A stretch of DNA of 64,000 nt from NCBI RefSeq assembly GCF_000264905.1, contig NW_006763146.1:770884-834883 (forward strand), written 5' to 3'. A program made the position numbers and the translations under genes. Source of the stretch: Stereum hirsutum FP-91666 SS1. Taxonomy: Eukaryota; Basidiomycota; Agaricomycetes; Russulales; Stereaceae. Below the pieces are notes generated by a model. It did no database searches and had not been told where the DNA came from. It saw nothing but the letters and a program-made list of their open reading frames with translations. How positions within the stretch are numbered: position 1 is the first letter of the stretch; every line of letters begins with the position of its first letter. Below, piece after piece: positions 46,830 to 57,534 of this stretch.

Positions 46830-49770
46830 TGGATAGTAGTGACACTGATTCAGAACGAGCCCAGTAGGCTCCTGAGGGGAACGGTATGGCCCAGATCATC
46901 CCGAGACATTTCTGACCCAGCGGTCGTATTGTGTCAGTCTTCCGCAGAGTCTGTTACTGTATGATGCGTTATCACTAGATTACGATACTTCCTAGGCCGA
47001 GAGGATCTGTACAAGATTCATGAAACATGACCTGGCGAGTTCCGGCTGCCAGACTCGTTGGCGTTGCGTTGGCGTTTTCCGAGGGTGAAAACACAGGTGA
47101 GCGAGGATTACCTATGAGCCATAACAACTATGTTCACAGTACAGTCCTATAAGATGAAGATGAGGCTGCCATAACCGCTCAGCTGTAAGTTTGCATGAAG
47201 TCAGAAGAGCAGGTGCATCACGGATTCCCGCCGACGTTTGCAATTGATTGTACCGAATAAATGGTGGCGCAAGGTGGCCGTGGGTTAACTGCAGTTATAT
47301 TGCACTTGAAAACACTTATTTACGCTGAAACAGGTTGTTAAAGCTTAGAAAGCTGTGAAATGTTGGATTGGCTTGGGATCAGCCCCATATCTAGACCGGC
47401 CGAGGTCGGCCGGAATCGATGCGTCACCAAAGAAGGTGCAGTTTGGGACTCAGCGTGGGACTCGCCAGCGCACTCATTATTTTCTTGTGCGGGCTGAATT
47501 CCTTTCGAGTTGTACCACCATCATCCTCTCTTCCCCCAAGTCTGAAGCCTTCGCTGGTCACTCTATCTTCAGCTCCAGCCTTTACTCTACGATGGCCAAA
47601 GCCTTTTCTTTCACATGGGGCTATACGGCTCGGATGCCCTTGGACTAGGTTCGCGAGGCGAGCGCGTGTTGACGCGACGGTGGCAGGTGGAGTCCGTTAG
47701 CGTTGTTGCGTTCGTTTCGTTCCGTCCCTGTTTGTTTCCCTGTTCGCGCTCGCTTTCGTCTTGCTCTCGTCCCTTTCCACATCCCCTCCGCACAAGACGA
47801 AGCAGACACTGTGCTTCGTCTTTGGACCAGGGGATGACATCATCAATTTACAGCGTGAACGTCGTACGCGACGCGCTGTCGTATGCGGGCAACTACCTAC
47901 ATTCGTACCTCATCTTGAGCACCTTTACGCACACTCGCATCTCCTGTCCGATGCCAGGAACTACTATATGTTTCTTACTTTCTTTGGTCTCGTCTCGTCT
48001 CTTGCTGCTGTTGCCCGATCTGTATAACGCCCCGCCTGTAATTGCTACCTCGGCCCTCTATGCTTATGTACCACTGTGTACTGTAGCGCTACCCAATACA
48101 CAACGCTATTGTCCGCGAACGGTTCATTGCTCGATTACGCTGTCAATATGGACACTCGAAAGTACAACCTGGGCTGAAGAGATGTGACCCTCGACAGATT
48201 TTGGGGGCCTATAGTAACTTGGGTACCTTTGCTATAGACCTTGCAATATGTGAATGAGCACGATAACCCAATTCACTTGTTGTAGGAGTATTTCAGCGAT
48301 TGGATCACATATATGACCTTGCGAGCGAAATATATGACCTTGCAGGACTCGGCAGATTTCCGTGATGTGTGTGCCAGGGTGGCGCGGCCGGCGTGAGACA
48401 CCGGACGTTTCCGGCATGGACACTTCTCCGGCGATCGGTCACGGCCGTGTTGAACTTGCCTTTGACCGTGACCACACCATCACCAAACGATTGTGGACTC
48501 TCTCCACGAATAAATTATGCGAAGTAGCAAAATCCTCCGTATATCTTCACTTCTTTTCAGTAGTAGATGTCCTTCGTTTTTCTAAATGCTTCAGGAGCGG
48601 TATTCAGACCATTAGTGCGCGTTGCAATCAGTGGGCTCCAGTGGACTGGCCAGGCTAAAGGCTTCACTCAGACATCGAGCTGTCCACCATTTCACTCAAG
48701 GTTATCACGGCACATAGACCTGCCGCTCTCCTAACTCGACATATCCACCCGAATCACATCCACGTCCCATGCCCGAGCTCTCCGAGTCGTGCACAACCAA
48801 ACCGAACCACCGCTCCCCCTCCTGCCTCATTCCGGGGTAGTAATCCACTCAGATAGAGCTCCGAGAAGTCAGGACTGGTACTCCCAGGACACTCGTTTAT
48901 TCCTGTGTCCTTCTTCTTACTTACCATTTTCCATCGTGACGAAGCATGCATGATAGAAGTGTCGCTTTCTCATCGGAAAACGGAGTCGAAGCGTTTACAG
49001 TCTCATGACGCTGATGCTGATCATGATGCTGGCATAAGTATGTCCGAGTCTTATTCATAGCTACACCAAAGCTACACCGTTATCAGATAACTCATCCAGC
49101 CCGCGGATAGACACATATGGGCCCGGGTGGTGTCCATTCATATCTCGTGCTTCGAAATTCGAAATTCAAGGAGGACGCGATGGTCGTGTGCTTTAATGGC
49201 TGAATGTTGCACGCTGCCAGTGGAGGCTACTTATTATTGTTATAATAATAACTAGTAGTAGCGTGATAGTACGGACGTCCTCGAACGGCGTCTTGTTCTA
49301 TTCAGAGTCTAAGAAGGTTGTCATGAGTATGGTAGGTCCGAGTTCAATGTTCAAACTCGACTCCTCCCTTCGAGTTCTTCGCCATGGTTCACTGATATGT
49401 GCAATATGGTAGAGTACTTGTGCGATGTGCAATGTGCGTATCACCTGCCCGTCCGTGTCCGGAGACCTACCTAGCTCACTGGTTGAACTCACCGCTGCCG
49501 CTGAGCTTTATCTCCATCTCCGTCGAATTCGAATCTATCCTTCTCAACTGACCTGCAACTCCAAGGACTTGTATTCTTGTATTATTCCACCACCATGAAC
49601 AGGCAAGGTCATGCTATGCTTACAAGCACACACTGGCGCTCGACCTCGCAATTGCAGGACAGCAGCCGACCTCACAATTGCAGAACAGCAGCAGAGTCAT
49701 CGCGACTCGGGAGTTATCTTATTAGTATGAATTATTAATTAAAGACTGCACACGGACGTTCATACCCCAG

Positions 49771-50105
49771 CATCGACTCGAGCAGAAAAGCGCAGAGAAA
49801 AGAGAATCGATTCGTTATATTCTTCACCACTCATCGCATCCCCATCACCATCATAAACTGAACGTGAACGTGGCATGGAAGTATATACACCAACACCGAC
49901 AAGTAGACAAGTACGAAGTGACACACATAAAACTTGAACTTGAAGAGGAACGGAGAACATCAACGTGACATCGACATCGACTCGAGCAGAAAAGCATAGA
50001 GAAAAGAGAATCGATTCGTTATATTCTTCATCGCATCGCATCACATCCCCATCACCATCATAAACTGAACGTGAACGTGAACGTGAACATGGCATGTATA
50101 TACAC
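49771..50105. repeat. direct repeat, two copies of about 120-130 bp
   Basis: Copy 1 (about 49,771-49,890) and copy 2 (about 49,975-50,105) both run from CATCGACTCGAGCAGAAAAG through AGAGAATCGATTCGTTATAT to TAAACTGAACGTGAACGTG. Differences are small, mainly extra CATCG and AACGTG units in copy 2. They are separated by about 85 bp and lie just downstream of the FTR1 stop. This looks like a local duplication, not a transposon. Confidence 0.7.
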
Positions 50106-50373
50106 TATACAACGACGACATAAAAACGAACGGCAAAGAGAAGAGAAAACAAGAAGTAGCGGATGAGAAATAAACAAGCATAAGACCCCAAGACAGCAAA
50201 CAGACAGACAGATTAAAACAAACAGACAAACAGACAAACGAAACGAAACGAGATAAAATGAAACGAAACAAAATGAAGAAATCGACCATCGACCATCGAC
50301 CGTCGATCATAGAGCTTCTAATTTTCTGCGCCACGCCACGCGCCACATTCTCCCTCTCCCTACCCACCACAAC

Positions 50374-51495
50374 CTACTTCCTCAACTCCTCGATCCCCTC
50401 CTTCTCTCCCACCCGCTCCCCCGAGCCCTCACCCGACGCAATACTCCTCTCCTTCTCTTTCTCTCCCTCAGTAGTAGCAGCCGCCGGAGAAGAAGAAGCA
50501 CGAGCAGCGCGTTTCTCCCTCCTCTGTCGCGCGATCGCGGATTCGTGCCCGAAGAAGGACATGCGGCCCTATAGGTACACACACAACACAACGCACGCAC
50601 AAAAAAACACACGCACACAAAAACACACAAAAAAAAATCAGCACTCCTCCCGAAAGCTGCACACACACACACGCGCTAGAAAACAGCAAGCACTCACCTC
50701 CTTCCACTTCAACCCCCCCAACGCCCCCATCACCGCCACCCAATACATCGCATATCCAATCACGCTCCCGTACGTCGCGCTGTTCGTCCAGCCGAAGATG
50801 GCGTTGAAGATCATCCAGCCGCCGTTGTCGTAGTTGTTTTCGGGGTTGCAGCAGTCGAGGTGCCACTGTGGGTATCCGAGGGGGGGGTCAGCATTCCCGA
50901 TTCTAGAACCGAAGGTAGGGGGAGGGGAGGAGCGGGAGCAAATGTGGAGGAAAGGTAAGGGGAGCAGAGGGAAGGAGCAGGGAGGTGAAGAAGCAAGCAA
51001 AAGAACATACAACCGAATTCCGAACATCGAACGACCCCGGCCCATCGCCGCTCGTATCATCAACATCAGACCCCACTATCTTCGCGAACGCATTGCTTTC
51101 AAACTCCCAGATAGAGCGGGAGAAGAGACCGGCGCCGATGAGGAGGATGAGGTTCGTCATTACGATCATGAAGATGCGGAGGGCTGTATTATACACAACA
51201 CACGCATCAATCAGCACTTGCTCTCGGGTGACAATGGGTAGGGCAGGGGGACGGATGTGGAAGGGAATAAGAGGGAGACTCACTACTCCTCGACGCAAAC
51301 GTATAAATCACAAACCCCACAATCAACCCCACGACCAATCCACATATCGCAGCGATAGGGATGGACGTCGCGGGCTCGCCGAGGGAGACACCGCCGACGA
51401 AGACGACGGCTTCGAGGCCTTCGCGGAGGACGGTTATGAAGGGGAGGAGGAAGAGGATCCAGCGGGAGGTGCGGGTGCGTTTGTCGACGCCTGGT

Positions 51496-51526
<31 letters not shown>

Positions 51527-52451
51527 GGTGTTTAGTTGATGAGTGATGTGCATGTGTGAGTAAGGTGAGATGGGAGGTGGGAGGGTGAGAGGGAGGGTGA
51601 GAGGAATGGAGGTGGGAGAGAAGGAGATGGGTGGGAGAGAGAAAGGGAGCAAAGACGTACGTTTGCCAGAAAACGCTTCAATAAGCTTGATACGCCACTT
51701 CGCCTTTGCGCGGTCCATCTTGAGCATCGTCACGCCCATGACGAAGATGATAATCGAGGCGATGAGCTCGAAGATGCCTATTGTTATTCCATCACCCCAT
51801 TACCATCAGTAATCAGACGAAGTAGTGGGTGAGGAGAGAGGGATGAGGGCTGATGGATGAGGGATGAGGGAGGAAAGAGAGAGAGAGGGACGAGATACGC
51901 ACCCTCCCAGAGATCCTCCGACGAAGCCCAGAGATCAGACGCTTGGGTGAACCAGACGGCGATGAAGGCTGCTCCGATGGCGAGGGCGCCGAGTAGGCCT
52001 AGTGCGCTACCCGCGAAGATCTATTATAGACAAACACGAACATATCAACATCGCGTCGTACAAGTGGTCAAGGAAAGGAGGGAAGGGAAGGGAAGGAGGA
52101 GAAGGAAGGATAAAAACCAACCTGAATCCGCATCTTCCTAATCAACTTCCTCTTTTCCTCCGCATTATCCTGCACCGCATCCACCTCGTCCCTCCCACTC
52201 TCCGAGTCTCTTGCGGCCATACCACCCTCATTACTATTACTAGCCGACTCTGACCTTTTCTCGTCAGTAGCTGCGGTAGTGGTGGCGGGAACGAGGGCGG
52301 GGAGCTGGTGTCTGAGATGCACTCCATGGACAGGCTCGTCGTACACGATCTGTTCGACGAGACCGAGGAGGACAGACACGATGATGGCGGCCTCGATGGT
52401 CTCGCGGAAGACGATGAAGAAGATGGGGACGGAGAAGAGGTCTTTGGCCAT
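50374..52451 (-). CDS. ftr1: high-affinity iron permease Ftr1, 435 aa, 7 exons
   Basis: Exons 52451-52122, 52020-51903, 51777-51661, 51490-51284, 51183-51011, 50865-50698 and 50568-50374 join in phase. Ftr1 is the plasma-membrane channel that imports the Fe3+ produced by its partner ferroxidase. Both family REXXE iron-binding motifs are present: RETIE at residues 16-20 in the first membrane helix, and REGLE in [19 protein letters not shown]. Seven hydrophobic segments can be seen, including [20 protein letters not shown], a helix starting [14 protein letters not shown], and [16 protein letters not shown]. The loop after helix 2 is long, acidic and Ser-rich. The C-terminus is a charged cytosolic tail. 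The intron before exon 4 contains an uninterrupted run of 32 G on the plus strand. It is divergent from FET3 across a 977-bp shared promoter. Confidence 0.95.
51496..51527. repeat. 32-nt G homopolymer inside an FTR1 intron
   Basis: The plus strand shows 32 consecutive G (C on the coding strand), ending six bases before the CAG acceptor of FTR1 exon 4, so it occupies the polypyrimidine-tract position. Its true length is uncertain, since such runs are often mis-sized in assemblies. Confidence 0.8.
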
Positions 52452-53428
52452 CTTGACTTACTTACGCTCACGGGGGGGAGGAGGAGGAGGAAGAGGGAAA
52501 GACCGGAGGGGGGACGGTCAGGAACACTGGTACTCAGAGCGAGATTGGTATAAAAAGGGAGGCATCGTATCGGGGCGTTCGGAGAAGACGCGTTGAGGTG
52601 TGGTTTGATGCAAGAGGGAGAGTCGAACCAGACAGAAGCGAAGCGGGGAAATTGGATGGATGAATGGTTCGAATCTGATAAGATTTCGGGGGCGCAATTC
52701 ATTCTATCATAGCCCAGGTCCGGATCTATAGTTATCTGCGGACATGCGCCTCGCTCTGCTGGACTTGATGCAGTATTATTAGCACCTTAAGCAGCACTTA
52801 TCAGAATCATGCCACCGATGCAAGCGCTCCAATACCCCGAAGATAACGCTAGCTCGCGATGGATACCGACCTCCCAATATCCAGTCCCTGTCTTTTGTTC
52901 TTCTGAGTTCGCAAACTGGATGAGCAGCCCGGACGCAGCAGAGTGTTTGACGTTGACAGCCCAGGAACGACAATGAGGCTTGAGGCATTTATGCACTGCG
53001 CTGCGCAACGGATCTGCATCCTTCCTTCACATCGAGTGCAGATCTCTGAATTCCAGATCTTGGCAGGGCGACGATCGCGCGTAAAACTCATATTCCAAAA
53101 AAAGACAATCAGATAACGGACGACAGCTCTGACAGCGATTATCTGATTATGGAATGGCCCGGGAACAGGAATAGGGGGACCTTCGCGGTCGGTTCGTTCG
53201 TCCGCGCGCAACTTGTTCTTCGCATGCATTCGGACTCGCTCGAATTCTACAGTAACGGTTTGATTGATTTGGGTTCTGAAGCGGCGCGAAAATGAAAAGG
53301 AGAAAGAGGAGACTTGAGTTGAGATTGTCCTCAAAACCTCGGCTCCCGCTTCCTTCCACCCTCCCCTTCCCCTTCCCCTTCCTCTCCTCATCCCTCCTCC
53401 GTAGCTTGAAGTAGCTGGGAAGCCAAAG
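52452..53428. promoter_or_regulatory. bidirectional FTR1/FET3 promoter with ATCWGATAA iron-regulatory sites
   Basis: The 977 bp between the two start codons contain ATCTGATAA at 52673-52681, ATCAGATAA at 53108-53116, and its reverse complement TTATCTGAT at 53139-53147. The last two form an inverted pair 22 bp apart. A further GATAA core (reverse) is near 52,731-52,736. These match the sites of fungal iron-responsive GATA repressors, so coordinated repression of permease and ferroxidase under iron sufficiency is inferred. No other gene is seen here. Confidence 0.7.
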
Positions 53429-56400
53429 ATGCGGTCCCCCTCCCCCTCACTTTCGACGCTCGCCGTCCTTCTCGCCGCCGTCGTCTCGCCCGTTATTGCG
53501 GGTACGAAGGAGATATGGTGGAATATCACCTATGTCGAGGACGCGAACCCGGATGGTCTGTATCCGAGGCGTGTTATTGGTGTTAATGGCACTTGGCCGT
53601 ATGTTATCCTCCCTCCCTCCTACTTCTCTCGTCTACTTGTCTGTTCTTGCACCCACTAATCGTTATGTTGGGACGGAATGGTATAGTCCGCCGATGATCG
53701 AAGTCAACTCGACCGACGACCTCCTCGTGCACGCTCTCAACTCGCTCGACGAGCCGACTTCGATACATCACCATGGCATGTTCTTCAATTCGACGTCGTG
53801 GATGGACGGTGCTGTTATGGTTTCTCAGTGGTTTGTCTTTCTCTCCATCTCTGCCTTCAGCTCCTACTATACTATACTCTTGATGGCATTGCGCTCTTGC
53901 TACTTCCTGCATCGCGCCCTTAACTGAATGAAACAATACTGTTATGGATGCTGATGCTGATGGAACTTGCTTTTGTTTTTTCGTTTATGTTGAGATAGCG
54001 GTATCCCCGTCGGCGAGTCGTTCGATTATACCGTTCCTATCAGTACTTCGGGCCAGCACGGCACTTACTGGGCGCACTCGCATTACTCCGTACGCGTCCC
54101 TTTAACGCCTTCACATATTCTTTCCCTCCGTCTTGCTCTATGTCCTGTCTCCCTTCCCTCCTCTCCACCTCCTCCCTCCTCCCTCCTCCCCTCTCACGCA
54201 CCTCCCTCCCATGACAAACTCCGACTAACCAACCTCACCCACCAAAAACAGGGCCAATACGTCGACGGCCTCCGCACCGGCGTCATCATCCACCCAGAAT
54301 CCGAAGTCCACGCTTACGACGCCGAATACACTATCATCCTCGGCGACTGGTATCATGACCAACAGTCTGATTTGCTCGAGCAGTTCATTAATATCGCGAA
54401 TCCGGGTGGGGCGGAGCCTGTTCCTGGTGCGTTGCCCTACCCTCCCTACCCATCCTCGTCCTCGTCCCCGTCCTCGTCTCCGTCCACTCGTCTGCTCACA
54501 AACTCACTGGACTGAATCCCCATTCACCTGAAACCACACTAAACAGATTCCGCCCTAATCTACTTCACCCAAAACTCTTCCTACCTCTCCCCCATCTCCG
54601 GCACCTCCCCCAGTGGTGGGCCCACATCGGCGGTCGGGTTCAACGAGAACGCGACGTTGCCGTTCGAAGGGGGGAAGACGTATAGGTTGAGGGTGATCAA
54701 TACTTCTGCGTTTGCGATGTTTTATTTTTGGATTGATGGGCATGAGATGAGGGTTGTTGAGGCGGATGGGGTATGTCCTTGCTTCCCTCAATGTTCCTTC
54801 CTTCCTTCCTTTGAGGTTGATTTTGGGTTTTGGGAGCGTTGATTCTGAGAGTGACGAATGCTGATTCGATTCACATCGTCACGCACAGATCGACACCGAA
54901 GAATATCCAACAGATATGCTCTCCATCACCGTCGCGCAGCGGTACTCTATCCTCGTCACGGCGAGGAACGATAGTAGTCCGAGTAATTGGGCGATTCATG
55001 CGAATATGGATACGGATATGTTTGATACGGTGCCTGATACTTTGAATCCTAGTAAGTTCTTTGTTCTCCCCTCTCCTTCACACCCACTACTCTCCCATCC
55101 CCCCATCACTCCCATCCCGCATGCCTCTCAGCACCAGCATTTCATCCGCATTTCATCCGCTATGCACCCATACTGACTCTATCTTTGTCTTTATGTGCGC
55201 TACTAGACGTGACCTCCTCAATAACATACGACTCCTCCGCCTCAACAACCGACTCCGGCTTCGTAGACGAATACGCAATGTTGAACGACACCGCGCTCGT
55301 GCCGAGTGAGGTCGTGGCGATGTATCCGCCGGCGGATGTTACGATTCCGTTGTTGGTGTTTTTTGATACTATGGATGATGGTGGGTTTTCCTCTGGCCCA
55401 CTCGCTGTTGTTACTGTCGTGGTTGGGTGCTGACTCTCTATCCTTGTCCTTTCCTATCATTGTTGTGGTTGGTCGTCATCGTCATGTGCTGATTGGTGAT
55501 ACTGCCGCACAAAAGGCACGAACCACGCGATGTTCAACGACATCACCTACAACGCCCCCCTCGTCCCCGGCATCCTCTCCGAGCTCACACTGGGCGAGAA
55601 CGCGACGGTGGTGAGCGCGTATGGACAGACGAGTTATGTGTGGAATCATTTGGATGTGATTGATATCGTGCTTATGAATGGGGATGCGGGGAAGCATCCT
55701 TTGTGGGTCTTTTCTCCTCCCTTCCTCTCCTTCTCTGCTCCTCCATGTTTCGCTTTAAGCTTGCTGACTGGCGCTCGTTTTCTGTGTGTGTGGGTAATAC
55801 AGCCACCTCCACGGCCACACCATGCAACTCATCAACCGCGCCGACGACTACACCTCCGACGACCCGACCCTCAACCCGCCCATCATAGAAGGCCAAGCGA
55901 ACCCGATGAGGCGGGACACGGTCCATGTCCCGTCTGGGTCGAGTGTCACGCTGAGAGTTGTGGCGGATAATCCGGGGGTTTGGTTCTTCCATTGTATGTC
56001 TCGTTTCTGCTCCTGCTCCTCCCCTTTCCCTCCACGCCCTCCACGGCCACGGCCACGGCCACCGCTCTCTTCCCCTTCTCCAAGGCTCTCGTCCTATCCT
56101 TTGCCTGGAGCCTAGAATGATTTAACTGACCTTTCGCCCTGTATACGAACCCAGGCCACATCGAATGGCACCTCGAAGTCGGCCTCGCCGTAACCTTCAT
56201 CGAAGCCCCGCTAATCGCCCAATCCCGCGCCTCGAACGTCTCCGACCCATACTACACCGGTCCATTACCCTCTTCCCTCACGGACCAGTGCGAGGCGCTC
56301 GGGTTCGCGACGAGCGGGAATGCGGTGGGCAAGGCGAGTACGACGGATTTGGAGGGGTTGCCTAGTGGGCCTTATGAGCAGAATAATGGGTGGCATGCGA

Positions 56401-56713
56401 AGGGGATTTGGGCGATGTTTGGGTGCGTTTTTCGTCTCCTTCCTCCTTCTTCCTTCTCCTTCCTCCTCGTCCTCCTCCGTTTTTGAGCCTGGGCCGACTC
56501 GGTTTGTTTGGTGCTGATGGTTTGACTTGACGACACGTAACGTGCAGATGCGTCCTCAGCGCCGTCCTCGGCATGTGCACCGTCGTGTGGTACTCCACCG
56601 GCGGACCGACCCTTTCCGAAGAAGAGATCGAGGACGAGGTCAGGCAGGCGAGGGCGGCGAAACAGGCGAGGGGGAAGTTCTTTGGGTTGGTTAAGCCGAG
56701 GGCGGCGGCTTGA
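53429..56713 (+). CDS. fet3: multicopper ferroxidase Fet3, 650 aa, 11 exons
   Basis: Exons 53429-53598, 53687-53830, 53999-54089, 54252-54426, 54547-54770, 54889-55051, 55207-55380, 55516-55702, 55803-55993, 56155-56422 and 56548-56713 join in phase. Fet3 oxidises Fe2+ to Fe3+ at the cell surface with O2, feeding Ftr1. MRSPSPSLSTLAVLLAAVVS starts a signal peptide. Three cupredoxin domains follow, with the four copper clusters TSIHHHGMF, YWAHSHYSGQY, HPFHLHGH and FFHCHIEWHLEVGL. Near the C-terminus GIWAMFGCVLSAVLGMCTVV is a single membrane anchor, which separates Fet3 from secreted laccases. An acidic, then basic, cytosolic tail ends in RAAA. The family's acidic iron-site residues were not mapped individually. 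It shares a promoter with FTR1. Confidence 0.95.
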
Positions 56714-57256
56714 GCTGGTTAAGCCGAGTGCGGCTGCTTGAGCTTGTCGAGGGTTTTGCGTTCGAGGGGTTTGTTGGGTCGGTTTTGAGTTTTGGGCGTT
56801 GCGTTGGGTGAGCTAGGAGACGGTGGTCCTTCAACGTCAGAGTACGAGTGCGAGGGTGAGCCTGCGGAGGCTTGTACTGTACATATGTTCCGGCATGGTG
56901 TCGACGACGAAGACGGAGAAAAGTAACCTGTGGGTTCGGGTTGGGGACATCCCTAGACATGCTGACGATGCGACGATGTATAGTAATGTTATTTGACGGC
57001 GTTACGGTTACGGCTACGTTTATGCTCTCTTTCTTTCTTTCTTTCTTTTTTTACCTCCTGTTTTCTTGTTTTTATGCGATTTTCTCAGTTTCAGTTTGTT
57101 TTTGGTACCGGTTGGTAGTTGTCGGTGGTCGTGTAATGGGAATTCGTGCGTTTGATAATCCGATGATTCACTGAAAACAACTCGAAGTCTTTTTCTGGGA
57201 ACGCAGACTGTGTTTGTATAAGTACGTGTAATGAATCATGAGCTGGTTGAAAGAGC
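56714..57256. other. FET3 3' flank up to the transposon insertion
   Basis: No gene. The first 35 bp repeat the end of the FET3 coding sequence imperfectly (GGTTAAGCCGAG.GCGGC.GCTTGAGC at 56,688 and again near 56,719), a small tandem duplication across the stop codon. Confidence 0.5.
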
Positions 57257-57264
57257 ACGAGATT
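57257..57264. repeat. 8-bp target site duplication, left copy
   Basis: ACGAGATT immediately precedes the left terminal inverted repeat and is repeated exactly at 63650-63657 immediately after the right one. An 8-bp duplication is typical of P-element-type and hAT-type insertion. Confidence 0.9.
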
Positions 57265-57281
57265 CAAGAGGCAAGCGGGAT
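57265..57281 (+). repeat. left terminal inverted repeat of the 6.4-kb transposon
   Basis: CAAGAGGCAAGCGGGAT is the exact reverse complement of 63633-63649. Confidence 0.9.
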
Positions 57282-57534
57282 CAAAATTCGTGATGCAGGA
57301 TGTTTTGGGACGCAGTACGTAATCAGGCCCGCCGGGCAGCTCCGTCGCCAAATGCGGCGGTGCCACACAGCGGCGAACAAACGCCACATTGCCTCCGTTG
57401 TTCCTCCATTCCCTGTATCTACCAGCCCTCATCCTTATACCCTCGATATATGCGCTTCATTATTTTTTCATTGCTCTCTAATGCTGTAATACATCTTACT
57501 CCGTCCACTTTAATGAGTTTCAACCATGGTCATG

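Larger units (their letters stand above)
46743..50373. other. 3.6-kb stretch without a supported gene; contains a direct repeat
   Basis: It holds the carboxypeptidase promoter and the 3' flank of FTR1. Frames such as 47,615-48,187 (plus, 190 codons) lack domains and splice partners. A short tandem duplication (atatatgaccttgc) lies at about 48,308-48,344. ATCAGATAA occurs at 49,082-49,090 with no obvious target gene. Simple A/T repeats lie near 49,233-49,258. The longer direct repeat near 49.8-50.1 kb is listed separately. Confidence 0.4.

Noticed and set aside
47615..48187. 190-codon plus-strand frame
   Set aside because: No recognisable segment, unlikely composition, and no splice partners or conserved start context.
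53100..53150. CRISPR-like or other array from repeated GATAA words
   Set aside because: Only two inverted 9-mers; a regulatory pair explains them.
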